DNA from: Lachnospiraceae bacterium
GTDB lineage: Bacteria; Bacillota; Clostridia; Lachnospirales; Lachnospiraceae
DNA length: 64,000 bases
Assembly (NCBI GenBank): GCA_024403455.1
Contig: JAKSRR010000002.1
Coordinates: 1-64,000, forward strand
Reading direction: 5' to 3'
Shown here: piece after piece, positions 44,353 to 53,575 of the stretch
Numbering within the stretch: position 1 is the stretch's first letter
How the letters are laid out: every line of letters begins with the position of its first letter
Notes under the pieces: generated by a model
Told to the model about the DNA's origin: nothing
Database searches by the model: none
The model's input: only the letters and a program-made list of their open reading frames with translations
Position numbers and translations under genes: made by a program

Positions 44353-44721
44353 CTAGTTAACCAACTTCATTGCATCGAATGCAGTCTTAGCAGACGTCTT
44401 TGCAGCTTCAGCGCCCTCAGTAACAAGTTTTCCAACTTTTTCACCAAATTCATCCATCTGCTTCAAAGTTTCCTGCAACATCTTTAAGCTTGCTTCAGTC
44501 ATTCTCTTAGACTTTCTAACCTGCTCAATGTTATCTTCGATAGACTGCTTGGTTGCTTCATAGTTCTGGTCACTACCATCCATGAATGTGTCAAGCTCAG
44601 TCTTTCTAGTCTGATAATCGGTCATTGCAGCATCAAGATCTGTAATCAAATTCTGTAATTTTGCAATTTTCTGCTCATAGGAGCTTTTTGATACCTTTAA
44701 TCTTATTTCAACGTTTGCCAT
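44353..44721 (-). CDS. WXG100-like small helical protein
   Basis: A 122-residue helical protein. Two long helices are separated at F-M-D-G-S, in the place where WXG100 proteins have the W-x-G turn, so it looks like a variant of that family with Phe for Trp. A basic/acidic C-terminal helix ends A-F-D-A-M-K-L. It has no signal peptide, as expected for type VII substrates. Its gene lies 20 bp after a second small helical protein gene, both behind essC. Whether it is secreted or forms a pair with its neighbour is not shown. Confidence 0.75.
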   Translation of the reverse strand: MANVEIRLKVSKSSYEQKIAKLQNLITDLDAAMTDYQTRKTELDTFMDGSDQNYEATKQSIEDNIEQVRKSKRMTEASLKMLQETLKQMDEFGEKVGKLVTEGAEAAKTSAKTAFDAMKLVN

Positions 44722-44741
44722 TTTCTATGCCCCTCCTCAAC

Positions 44742-45056
44742 TTAGTCAAATCCTAATGCCTGCTTAACCAGGTTCTTTCCTGCATCAAGAACACTGTTCA
44801 AAGCACTAAGAATACCATCTACAACGGAAAGAATCTGATTCATTCCTTCGAATACCTTGGTTGCACCTTCAACAATTCGGGTACCATAATCGTAGATTTC
44901 ATCAACGAAGGAGCTGTCTGCATCATCCTTTACCTGCTGTAAAGCCTGACCAACTTCCTGAAGGAGTCTCTTGGTCTGTTCATTCAGACGGCTTACTTCA
45001 CGCTGCCATACTTTTGCTGCATCAGCGCTTTTAATACTTAAATTTCCTGCTGCCAT
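44742..45056 (-). CDS. WXG100/ESX-like small helical protein
   Basis: A 104-residue helical protein of ESX size. Helix one covers about residues 8-45. At the point where W-x-G would sit there is D-S-S-F, so the canonical motif is missing. Helix two continues with repeated V-x-x-G/A-x-x-V/L spacing to a Phe-Asp end. GGAGG is placed well before the ATG, suggesting high expression. Its operon position behind essC and the esaB-like gene supports an ESX-type role. Confidence 0.75.
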   Translation of the reverse strand: MAAGNLSIKSADAAKVWQREVSRLNEQTKRLLQEVGQALQQVKDDADSSFVDEIYDYGTRIVEGATKVFEGMNQILSVVDGILSALNSVLDAGKNLVKQALGFD

Positions 45057-45113
45057 TTTGTTTTATACCTCCATTATAGTTTTTTTGTATTGCTACTGAT
45101 TTATTTTAACACA

Positions 45114-45338
45114 CTACATACCATTACTCAAAGATTTTTCTTGGTCTAGCATGTTTTTTAAACGCTCTTTTAGTTTTTTCAATTTACTAAGAGTCTTCTC
45201 TTCACCTGAGATATAAAGTCTCATCAAATCGCCTCCAAGTGCTTCCTCAATAATTTCCTCATTATTCTCGCATCTTCTTATCAGATCCTCACACCGTCTG
45301 ATAGCCTCCTGCAGGCTGTTAACCAATTCATAATTCAT
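45114..45338 (-). CDS. small coiled-coil protein of T7SS operon
   Basis: A 74-residue, strongly charged protein, almost entirely predicted coiled coil (I-R-R-C-E-D-L-I-R-R-C-E repeats, two cysteines, then a Lys-rich helix). I do not recognise a family. It starts 13 bases after the esaB-like gene and belongs to the same operon. Size and charge suggest a chaperone or assembly factor; that is a guess from context. Confidence 0.72.
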   Translation of the reverse strand: MNYELVNSLQEAIRRCEDLIRRCENNEEIIEEALGGDLMRLYISGEEKTLSKLKKLKERLKNMLDQEKSLSNGM

Positions 45339-45351
45339 ATACTGCTCCTAC

Positions 45352-45603
45352 CTATATCATCATCATGTGTTCACCATCTAAGACGCCATAATCCTTCAAT
45401 CTCTTCTGCGGATTTAACAATTCCTCTGGATTTAACTTCATAAGCATTTCACTTCCTGATATTAAATACTTTCCTCCACAGATATCAAACACACCTTGTG
45501 CAACAATCTTTGTCAGCGATTCAATAACTACATCATCCGGCACAAACATATCATACTTTTCCCCAATCACTGGGACACTTAGCGAAATCAACACTTTAGC
45601 CAC
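45352..45603 (-). CDS. EsaB/YukD-like ubiquitin-fold protein
   Basis: An 83-residue protein with the ubiquitin-like pattern of EsaB/YukD: beta-strand V-L-I-S-L-S-V near the start, Y-D-M-F-V-P-D-D-V, a central helix, then L-K-D-Y-G-V-L-D-G-E-H at the C terminus. EsaB is a conserved cytoplasmic component of Firmicute type VII secretion, which makes the operon assignment secure. It starts 15 bases after the essC stop. GAGGTG lies before the ATG. Symbol left open because the family name differs by genus. Confidence 0.88.
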   Translation of the reverse strand: MAKVLISLSVPVIGEKYDMFVPDDVVIESLTKIVAQGVFDICGGKYLISGSEMLMKLNPEELLNPQKRLKDYGVLDGEHMMMI

Positions 45604-45617
45604 AATATCACCTCTTT

Positions 45618-48600
45618 CTAAATAATAGGATTCTCATCAGGATCACCATTATCTGTTAACAATTCTCCACAAGGCATACGAAGAGAATACAGACTATCTC
45701 GATAGTTCATGATGAAACGATTATACTTCATTTCCACCTTTGCCCTACTATATAATTCTGTTCTTGCAGTCATAATAATCTGTTTATCATAGCAACCACC
45801 AAACAGTAGTCCAAACTGATTACTACAATAGCTATCTACCAACGACTGATTCCGTAATTCATAATCCTCCGGATAGAATCCTGCCATAAAGTATATGTTG
45901 TACCCTTTTAATCGCTTAAAGAATACATTCTCATAATTGCCCATAAGAATCTGCTTGTCTTCAGTATCCTCAATACGACAAACGTCTCCCAGACTTTCAA
46001 ACACAACCAACAATGGCTTCGTCCGTTCCTTTATGTACTTATAAGCCTTTTGTACTCTATTCTTATCCGTCGCGGGAATACCATTATTTTGACAGAACTC
46101 ATCGCGGAATACATTGCGATCCGTAATTTCTTTAATGATTCTCTCATGAAGCATCTCAATAGTTTCCTGACTTGTATCATATATCGACGCATTATTCACA
46201 TGAATGGCTTTCTTATCCCCATAAGATGCAAATACACTGTCAGAATTCTTCTTCAGAACAATCACTTCCATATTGTTCTGTTCAGCCATATACATCATAT
46301 TTTCGAAAACAGGACGAATTCCCAAAGGATTTCCAAAATACATTGCCATACAAGTCAACTGCTGCAACGGCATAGCAACCTTCTTCATATCCTTCAACTG
46401 ATATCCTAACGGGATTCTGTCAGTCTTGAATCCGTTGACAAAGACATCATATGGTTCATCTTCTCCAGTCATCGGCAAGGTCAATGCACGGGTGACTCCC
46501 TGGTTCTTCTCAATAATTGCATCAAGACGTTCTTTAAGAAGTTTGCTTCTAACCTGCTCCTCCTCATGCGCATCGGGCATAGCCACATGATATTCTAATG
46601 GTGTTCCCTTGTGAATACATACACCTCGACCAGCAGTAGCAGCTATCTCAATATGTACTTTTGCATCCAAGATATCAGCATACTCATACTTATCTTTTGC
46701 TTGAAGTGCAATCTTATAATCGATTTCCTGACGTGCTCTACTGTGTAACTCATTAAGATGATTAATAGCTACAATATAGCGAATACCATAAGCACCTGCT
46801 TCTCTAATATATTCGTACAAAGAAGCATTGATTGACTGTCCGTTATTTAGAGAGCCAATATTTGCATAACCATCAATGACCATAAAAATCAGCGGTAATT
46901 TTGCGATTTTAACATACGCCTCGTAAGTAGATACATCAGCCTGTGCAAACAATTCCTTTCTCTTTGCAATGATGTCCTTTAGCATATCCAAGAGACGATC
47001 AAAATCAGCGCCATTATCCTCTGTCAAGTATGCACCGCAATGTGGCAATGCGGAGAAAGGTCTAAGAACTCCGCCTGACATATCAAGAATATAGTAGTTG
47101 AATTCCTCCGGAGAATGGTTCTCGGCCATAGAGTATAACATCGTTCGAATAAGATTACTCTTACCACTACCACTATTACCCGCGATTAGCATGCTACGTA
47201 TAGTAAGCATATCAATCATGAACGGGAACTGTTCCTGATGTACCGGATCATCAATCTTTCCTACCAACGCTGAGTAGTCAGAATAGCCCTCTAAAGCAGG
47301 ATGATTGTTTGCTTCCTGCTTTATGTCATCATATTCCATCTGTGCAGGAAGTGGTTCACACCACAGCTGTCCCGGCACAATTCCCATCTCCTTTGCAAGA
47401 TCAGAGAGATACTTAACAATAGATACAATCTGTTTTCCTTCAGAAAGATTCGTATCTTTCTTAGGCTTTGCCTCGATAATGGTCTGTCCCATATTATCGA
47501 TGAAATTAACAGAATTATCCTTTTCAACAACCACTTCATCCTTAGGAATATAATCTGCACCGCACCATGCAGATTGTCCCATGGAGAACAGTTCATTATA
47601 TCCAACCTGCAGATAAAAACGACCTGTATTTCTAATCTCTGCTGCTTCCGGACGCTTCAGCATTTCCTCACTATCATTTCTAGTTGCAACACGAAGACAG
47701 ATTCTAAATTTACTATTACTCCAAATCTGATCATTAACAACACCCGCAGGACGCTGGGTCGCAAGAATCAAGTGTACACCAAGGCTTCGTCCAATACGTG
47801 CAATACTAATCAGTTTCTCCATGAACTCCGGCTGCTGACTCTTTAACTCCGCAAACTCATCGGAGATAATAAACAGATGCGGCATAGGCTCGCTAACCTG
47901 TCCATTTCGATATAGTTTCTGATAATCATAGATATCCATCGTACTCTCATCAGAATTACCCTTTGCTTTCTGGAACACCGCCTGTCTTCGCTTAAGCTCA
48001 CTATCAATAGAAAGTAACGATCTTGAAATCGCTGCTCCATCCAAGTTCGTAATAGTACCTATAACATGAGGTAAATGGATTCCCTTCTTCTCACTTACAA
48101 ATGCGTCAGTAAGACCACCACCCTTATAGTCAACAAGAACAAAAGCCACCTCATCCGGGCTGAAGTTTACTGCCAAAGAAAGAATATACGTAATGATAAA
48201 TTCAGACTTACCGGAACCCGTACCACCTGCAATCAGACCGTGAGGACCATGATACTTTTCATGAAGATCCAGCATAAAGTACTTGCCATCTGTTCCCAAA
48301 CCAATAGGAACAGCAAGACTTTTGATAGGATTATTATCCTTCCATCTGCTGAGTGGATTCAGATGTTCGACACGGCCAGCCTCAAACAAATCCATAAAGG
48401 TAATCATATTGGGCAAAGCAAACTTTGCTCCCTCCATGTTTAACTTTGTATGGCACAATTCCTGCAAACCAGTAAATGCTAACTGCTGGTTAAATATATC
48501 TAAGGAGAATGGCTGAACCTGATTCTTTGCTGCATACAATGTGATTAACTGATTACCGTTATTTTCATGACAAGCAATCACTTTTTTGCATTCTTTCGGC

Positions 48601-50282
48601 ATTCCTTCAAAAGCTGCAATGATAGAGAAATTGTTGTATTCGTCACCCTCTTGAATCTTCTTCAAGCATTCAATACTCTCATATACTTCCTTATCTGTGG
48701 CAACAATTACGTAAGACTTGAATCCCTTATCTGTCTTTCCATACTGTTTCTTCTGATACTCTAGTTCTTCAATCTGCTTGATAAGATACTTATTAAGTTG
48801 CTGCGCATCTGTTGCATTCTCGCAATAGAAACGAATCGTCTTTTTATCATCCCAGTTATGGGGAAGATATTTAACATATTCATACTGACTACGATCGTCC
48901 TCTCCTGCAATCATAATGAGCTTAGCTTCGTCATAACTATGCGTCATAACAAGTTGCATAATGATATGGTGAATCATTTCATGACACTTGGATTCCGGAC
49001 CTGCTACACCAACAACAAAGTCATCTTTTAAGTCTAAAAGAACTGGACCATTCTTGATTCGATAATCTGCTTCTGCCAATTTATACATTGCTGTCAGCAA
49101 ATCATCCTCGTCCATAACCAGTCTTTTCATAGGAGCTTTCACCTTAGCAAGGATAGGCACATCTCCGGAACCAATACGAAGTCGTAGAAAATCTGTATCA
49201 TATTTCCTTCTTTCCCATAAACGATTCTTATTAACCGGGAACTGAAGAACTTCTCCTAAGGACGGATAAACTCTGTTCAGGATTTTGGACTCTCTATCTA
49301 TCTCCTGTGCAATCTTTTCAGCTGCTTTTTGAAGGTATTCTGTATAAAATTCTTTTCGCTTACTTTCGTACTCTTTTCTATCTTTTTCCGAAAATCCCTG
49401 CATAATAGAGGGCATAACCAAAGAAGAAGCTATAGAAAGCAAATTCCCCGACATAAGTGATTGACCACTCATAACAAGCTGATTGCTCATTCTGAGGGCT
49501 AACGGAACTTTTTCTCCCATCATCTTCATCGGAGGGCCTTCTAGCTCAATTTCCTCGGTGGACAAATCTTCGCACAGTCTGATTACTCGATCAAAATTCT
49601 CTTCTTCTTTTACTTCATATTTTTTTGAAAAGAATACATCTGTCGTATCCTTAATCTGTCTGAGTTTTGGGTTTGTAATGGTTGCTCTTCCATCCCCATT
49701 GTTCATAGCAATGAAGCCAACACCAACAATAATGTATAAACCAAGGATATAAACAATATCACCAATTGCCAGTTCTTTCGCGCCTCGAACCCGCATATCA
49801 TTAACAAATACACCATTCGTACTATTCATATCCGTGATGTACCACTTATCATTCTCCCACTGCAAGCTCATATGAGGCGAGGAAACCATCTGGTTTGGAT
49901 AGCAGACATCACATTCATTCTCTTTTCTACCAAATGTAATGGTGTTGTGAGGTTCAAGGTAGTAAGGCACAAACTTATTGTTGTTATAAACCATCTCTAC
50001 ATAAAGAAGATATTCATTGTCTGCTGCAACAACTCTTGCTAGCGTATTCTCCGTTATTTCAATGGTACTACCGCTACCAGCCTGAGATTCAAAATGCCCT
50101 CCTCTTACGCAATTTGCTACCCACTTTTCGCCAATACCATCAATTTTAACAATTGTATCTTTCTTTCCATTCACTTTCTTTACAAATGAATAGTGACCCT
50201 CCTTTTTTGCAGGAAGGCTAATGGTTTGAAGATCTGCTCCCTTTTCCAGAAGCACCACTTTTAGTGTTGTCATTTCTTCCAT
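45618..50282 (-). CDS. essC: type VII secretion ATPase EssC
   Basis: The 1554-residue motor of type VII secretion. A first N-terminal region (about 1-90) is followed by an FHA domain with G-R-K-E-N-E-C-D, S-S-P-H-M-S-L and N-S-T-N-G-V-F-V-N-D (about 95-185). Two membrane helices lie near 175-200 and 260-310. Three FtsK/SpoIIIE-type domains come next. Domain 1 has Walker A G-G-T-G-S-G-K-S and Walker B L-F-I-I-S-D-E-F. Domain 2 has G-N-S-G-S-G-K-S and F-M-V-I-D-G-Y. Domain 3 has lost the P-loop (F-G-N-P-L-G-I-R). It is the first gene of the operon. No EsaA, EssA or EssB gene is present in the operon or the window. Confidence 0.95.
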   Translation of the reverse strand: MEEMTTLKVVLLEKGADLQTISLPAKKEGHYSFVKKVNGKKDTIVKIDGIGEKWVANCVRGGHFESQAGSGSTIEITENTLARVVAADNEYLLYVEMVYNNNKFVPYYLEPHNTITFGRKENECDVCYPNQMVSSPHMSLQWENDKWYITDMNSTNGVFVNDMRVRGAKELAIGDIVYILGLYIIVGVGFIAMNNGDGRATITNPKLRQIKDTTDVFFSKKYEVKEEENFDRVIRLCEDLSTEEIELEGPPMKMMGEKVPLALRMSNQLVMSGQSLMSGNLLSIASSLVMPSIMQGFSEKDRKEYESKRKEFYTEYLQKAAEKIAQEIDRESKILNRVYPSLGEVLQFPVNKNRLWERRKYDTDFLRLRIGSGDVPILAKVKAPMKRLVMDEDDLLTAMYKLAEADYRIKNGPVLLDLKDDFVVGVAGPESKCHEMIHHIIMQLVMTHSYDEAKLIMIAGEDDRSQYEYVKYLPHNWDDKKTIRFYCENATDAQQLNKYLIKQIEELEYQKKQYGKTDKGFKSYVIVATDKEVYESIECLKKIQEGDEYNNFSIIAAFEGMPKECKKVIACHENNGNQLITLYAAKNQVQPFSLDIFNQQLAFTGLQELCHTKLNMEGAKFALPNMITFMDLFEAGRVEHLNPLSRWKDNNPIKSLAVPIGLGTDGKYFMLDLHEKYHGPHGLIAGGTGSGKSEFIITYILSLAVNFSPDEVAFVLVDYKGGGLTDAFVSEKKGIHLPHVIGTITNLDGAAISRSLLSIDSELKRRQAVFQKAKGNSDESTMDIYDYQKLYRNGQVSEPMPHLFIISDEFAELKSQQPEFMEKLISIARIGRSLGVHLILATQRPAGVVNDQIWSNSKFRICLRVATRNDSEEMLKRPEAAEIRNTGRFYLQVGYNELFSMGQSAWCGADYIPKDEVVVEKDNSVNFIDNMGQTIIEAKPKKDTNLSEGKQIVSIVKYLSDLAKEMGIVPGQLWCEPLPAQMEYDDIKQEANNHPALEGYSDYSALVGKIDDPVHQEQFPFMIDMLTIRSMLIAGNSGSGKSNLIRTMLYSMAENHSPEEFNYYILDMSGGVLRPFSALPHCGAYLTEDNGADFDRLLDMLKDIIAKRKELFAQADVSTYEAYVKIAKLPLIFMVIDGYANIGSLNNGQSINASLYEYIREAGAYGIRYIVAINHLNELHSRARQEIDYKIALQAKDKYEYADILDAKVHIEIAATAGRGVCIHKGTPLEYHVAMPDAHEEEQVRSKLLKERLDAIIEKNQGVTRALTLPMTGEDEPYDVFVNGFKTDRIPLGYQLKDMKKVAMPLQQLTCMAMYFGNPLGIRPVFENMMYMAEQNNMEVIVLKKNSDSVFASYGDKKAIHVNNASIYDTSQETIEMLHERIIKEITDRNVFRDEFCQNNGIPATDKNRVQKAYKYIKERTKPLLVVFESLGDVCRIEDTEDKQILMGNYENVFFKRLKGYNIYFMAGFYPEDYELRNQSLVDSYCSNQFGLLFGGCYDKQIIMTARTELYSRAKVEMKYNRFIMNYRDSLYSLRMPCGELLTDNGDPDENPII

Positions 50283-50353
50283 GTTTTTACCCCATACCTT
50301 TGTTTATTATTTTTTATTTAATTCGCATATTTTTTCGTAAATTTCCACAATAA

Positions 50354-50383
50354 ATTATACTCTACGAGCCAAAAACTTGTCAA
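50354..50383 (-). promoter_or_regulatory. promoter of essC operon
   Basis: On the minus strand TTGACA (50383-50378) and TATAAT (50359-50354) lie 18 bp apart. The -35 overlaps the -35 of the divergent promoter. Confidence 0.8.
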
Positions 50384-50404
50384 AAAAAACGGGGGTGTTA
50401 TAAT
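50377..50404 (+). promoter_or_regulatory. divergent promoter of GT2 gene
   Basis: TTGTCA (50377-50382) and TATAAT (50399-50404) lie 16 bp apart, with an extended TG before the -10. It shares five of six -35 positions with the essC promoter. Confidence 0.75.
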
Positions 50405-50491
50405 TTATTTATTGGGCTATTTTTACGGCCCATACGAGACTGTTTACCTCATCGAAGTCTTCGCTTATTGAAAGCTACAAGGGAGAGTTTT

Positions 50492-51247
50492 ATGTTATCA
50501 ATCGTAATTCCTACATTTAATGAAAAAGACAATATTTATCCTTTGGTAGAGCAGATTCATGCCGCTCTTCCCAAGGTGAAGCACGAGATTATTTTTGTAG
50601 ATGATAGTAAGGATGAAACACCAGAAATCATTCAGAAATTGGCTGAAACAGATTCTTCCGTCGTCCTTCATCACAGAGAAAACGAGAAGGGCCTGGCTAC
50701 TGCGGTAGTAAAGGGCTTTTCTTTAGCAACTGGTGACTACGTGGCTGTCATGGATGCAGATCTTCAGCATCCCCCCGCAGTCCTTATGGACATGTACGCT
50801 TCCATGAGCACCCATGCGGATATGGCCATCCCCAGTCGTTTCATTCCCGGCGGTAGCGATGGTGGATTAAATCTATACAGAAAGATTGTCTCTGGCACCG
50901 CTAGATATATCGGAAAGATTATCCTTCCCTGTCTACGTAAGATTACCGACCCTACCAGTGGACTATTCATGATTAAAAGAGAACTGCTAGAAGGTGTTGA
51001 GTTAAATCCCATCGGTTGGAAGATTATGATTGAAGTTATTGCTATGTGCAAAGTTAAGCGTGTTATTGAAACACCTTATACCTTCCAGGATAGAACCGCC
51101 GGCGAAAGTAAGCTTTCCACCAAGGTTACCCTGCAGTACTTAAAGCAGGTTTGGAATTTAAGATTCCATGCAGCCAATAAAGGCAAGGGCATGAAGGTTG
51201 CCAAGTGGAGTCAGAAGAAGTTGAAGGAAGTGAAAGAGAGATATTAA
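50492..51247 (+). CDS. GT2 glycosyltransferase, polyprenyl-phosphate type
   Basis: A 251-residue family 2 glycosyltransferase similar to dolichyl/polyprenyl-phosphate hexose synthases. N-terminal I-V-I-P-T-F-N-E, F-V-D-D-S-K-D-E, the metal motif V-M-D-A-D-L-Q-H-P and the acceptor segment D-P-T-S-G-L-F-M-I-K are visible. F-Q-D-R-T-A-G-E-S-K-L follows near the end. No C-terminal membrane helix is present. It would load a sugar onto a membrane lipid for later GT-C enzymes. The ATG at 50492 has GGGAG upstream; a longer frame begins at 50468 without support. It is the only plus-strand gene of this glycan region and has its own terminator. Confidence 0.88.
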   Translation: MLSIVIPTFNEKDNIYPLVEQIHAALPKVKHEIIFVDDSKDETPEIIQKLAETDSSVVLHHRENEKGLATAVVKGFSLATGDYVAVMDADLQHPPAVLMDMYASMSTHADMAIPSRFIPGGSDGGLNLYRKIVSGTARYIGKIILPCLRKITDPTSGLFMIKRELLEGVELNPIGWKIMIEVIAMCKVKRVIETPYTFQDRTAGESKLSTKVTLQYLKQVWNLRFHAANKGKGMKVAKWSQKKLKEVKERY

Positions 51248-51276
51248 AAACTGCACTGTAAGGCGCAGGATGTGAA

Positions 51277-51306
51277 AAGGCCGATGAAACATCGGCCTTT
51301 TTAATT
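51277..51306 (+). terminator. terminator of GT2 gene
   Basis: GGCCGAT/ATCGGCC stem with GAAAC loop followed by TTTTTAATTT. Confidence 0.88.
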
Positions 51307-51470
51307 TGACATATTCCTTCAACAATTACTGCAAATTCTATATTCTTTTAGCATACTACTAGTCAAACACAAAGTTATTATAAATATCCTCTATCGTTTT
51401 CAATACTCTAAGGCTAATTTTCTTAGGGAAATTTTAATCTTCAACGAGCCATAAAGTTTTCATGATGTAC

Positions 51471-52472
51471 CTACCAGTAACAGCTTTCCTCTACTACATC
51501 GGATTTCTGAACTTTCTCATTTTCTGCGGGTCTAACCCAGGCATCATTGTAAAGTTCGGATACTGGTTCAAAGTTATCCCATCTCCGCCCCTTTATGCCA
51601 AACAGTAGTTGCAATGCACCGCCCATATGTACAGCCTGTTTTCCGGCTGCCTTTATCTTCGCCGCCAAGGGGAATCCGTAGGCACCGCAGCCAATCAGAG
51701 CGATATCAAAATCCTGCTCCATAGCCTGTGCATACATATCTTCAAGTGCTTCGAACCAGGTCGCATACCGCTCATCTTTTTGGCCTGCGATTGTCTGAAC
51801 CGCCTTCACTGTCCTTAGTTCAAATTCTGGCAAGATGTCTTTATTGGCAAATAATACTTCTCTCTTTTGATACTGCTTCTCTATAGTCTCCGCAAAGGGA
51901 TGAATCACTAATACTTTTTTATGTAGTAATGCCCTGCTCCACGGCTTCTCATAATAATATGGCTCCATGGTTTCCAACACCGAATATGCCGCATCCGGCA
52001 GAAATCTCTTGTTAATTTCATCCTGCAGAAAGATCTCCCATACGCCGATCAAATCTACCTGACTGCAACAATCCACAAATAATTCCTGAAATCTATATAA
52101 CTGCTCCCTATCATCCGGGAAAAAACCAGCTTGATTGGTTATTTTAAATCTGACTTCATCAGACAAACCACCAAATTTACCGCCAGCCTTCTCATACAAC
52201 ACATCTGCAATTACTCGAATCTCGTTGGAGCCAAAACGCCCCGCCATAAAAGGCTTACCCTGGGTAATCATCTCATAAACCTTATCATTCCCATCTTCGC
52301 CATTTAAAACAGGCTTGGAATAAGACTGTTTAAAAATATTTTTCTTAAACAATTTCCTACCTATGCCATTGAAAGCATTTTTCATTCGCTGGCGCTCATA
52401 CTTCCGGCAAAAAGCTCGATTCGACTTTTTCATTTGTTTGCTAGTATTTTCTTGCATATATCTTATACTCAT
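51471..52472 (-). CDS. GT-D-like glycosyltransferase family protein, copy 1
   Basis: A 333-residue protein without signal peptide. Motifs M-A-G-R-F-G-S-N-E near residue 76, D-E-R-Y-A-T-W-F-E-A-L and L-I-G-C-G-A-Y-G-F-P-L-A, then H-M-G-G-A-L-Q-L-L-F-G-I, are shared with the next gene. They resemble GT-D-fold sugar transferases, in which an F-G-x-x-E motif near the N terminus binds metal. I assign GT-D by pattern only. It begins a run of surface-glycan genes. The N-terminal 45 residues are very basic. The start codon lacks a strong ribosome site; a start further in is possible. Confidence 0.6.
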   Translation of the reverse strand: MSIRYMQENTSKQMKKSNRAFCRKYERQRMKNAFNGIGRKLFKKNIFKQSYSKPVLNGEDGNDKVYEMITQGKPFMAGRFGSNEIRVIADVLYEKAGGKFGGLSDEVRFKITNQAGFFPDDREQLYRFQELFVDCCSQVDLIGVWEIFLQDEINKRFLPDAAYSVLETMEPYYYEKPWSRALLHKKVLVIHPFAETIEKQYQKREVLFANKDILPEFELRTVKAVQTIAGQKDERYATWFEALEDMYAQAMEQDFDIALIGCGAYGFPLAAKIKAAGKQAVHMGGALQLLFGIKGRRWDNFEPVSELYNDAWVRPAENEKVQKSDVVEESCYW

Positions 52473-52517
52473 CCATTCTTATTTATGCGAGAATTTCATT
52501 TTTTGATACACTTAGCT

Positions 52518-53474
52518 TTATTTCCAATATGGTCCATATTCCACTTTTGATGCCTCTGTGGGCTTTTCTTCAATAGGGTAGGTCCAGTTTTCGTTATAGT
52601 AAGGTGCAATATCCTCCCGGATGTGAAGTTCACCACCTTCACGGGTGCCATCCCACCGTTTCCCCATAATGCCAAACAAAATCTGTAGGGAACCTCCCAT
52701 ATGGATAGCCTGGCGACCTGCTTTTTTAATTTCTGCTGCCAGTGGAAAACCATAGGCACCACAGCCTAGTAAGCACACATCAAAATCCCTTGCTAGGATT
52801 TCTCTTTTCATAAAATCTAGGGCTTCAAACCAAGTAGCGAACCGCTCATCTCGTAAATCCCCCACCGTCATCAGCGCTTGATACGTTTCCAAAGATGCAA
52901 ATTCTGGCAGGATATCCGTTCCCACAAATAACTTTTCTCGTTTTACATATTGCTGCTCTACGGACTTTGGAAATGATGTCACAACTAATACTTTTTTACC
53001 AGCAAGAGCGTGGGACCAAGAATGTTTTATCATACACACATCAAACAACCCCAGATTCTCCGCAACGACCAAATCTGGTGCACCACAAGTATTGATAAAA
53101 TAGTTCTCACAAAGCTGCTTATTTGCAGCTAAAATATCCATCTGGGAAAGGGCATCTTTCGTCACACGGTTGAATTCATCACCAAGATCTATATCATTAG
53201 GAAAAAATCCTGCACAATTGTATAAGTTGTCCATAGTAAGGGCATACTTATTTTTCTTTTTAAACTCATACATTCGCATGACTGCAGCTTCAAATAATCC
53301 CATACGCCCAGCCGCAAATGGCTTATCTCCACATAATAAAGAGGCAAGTCTTTCACTCGCCTCATCATTACTTACATTTATACGCTTCGTATATGTTTTT
53401 TTTCTATAAGGACCACATTTCTGCCTAAGGACATAATCCGCGGCATAACGGGTCCAAGTCAATTTGGATGCCAT
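52518..53474 (-). CDS. GT-D-like glycosyltransferase family protein, copy 2
   Basis: A 318-residue tandem paralogue of the following gene. The same blocks are visible: A-A-G-R-M-G-L-F-E-A near residue 55, D-E-R-F-A-T-W-F-E-A-L, L-L-G-C-G-A-Y-G-F-P-L-A and H-M-G-G-S-L-Q-I-L-F-G-I-M-G-K-R-W-D. In the metal-site region it has G-R-M-G where copy 1 has G-R-F-G, so the two may differ in substrate. Same orientation, 45 bp apart. A role in adding sugars to a surface polymer follows from the neighbourhood. Confidence 0.6.
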   Translation of the reverse strand: MASKLTWTRYAADYVLRQKCGPYRKKTYTKRINVSNDEASERLASLLCGDKPFAAGRMGLFEAAVMRMYEFKKKNKYALTMDNLYNCAGFFPNDIDLGDEFNRVTKDALSQMDILAANKQLCENYFINTCGAPDLVVAENLGLFDVCMIKHSWSHALAGKKVLVVTSFPKSVEQQYVKREKLFVGTDILPEFASLETYQALMTVGDLRDERFATWFEALDFMKREILARDFDVCLLGCGAYGFPLAAEIKKAGRQAIHMGGSLQILFGIMGKRWDGTREGGELHIREDIAPYYNENWTYPIEEKPTEASKVEYGPYWK

Positions 53475-53575
53475 GTGCTATCTAATTAGTTTTAAATCTT
53501 AACTTTCAAATCCTGACCTTTATTCTTAGGAATTGTTTTTTATCCACAGTATTTTCTCGAAAGGTTTTTCTTTTT

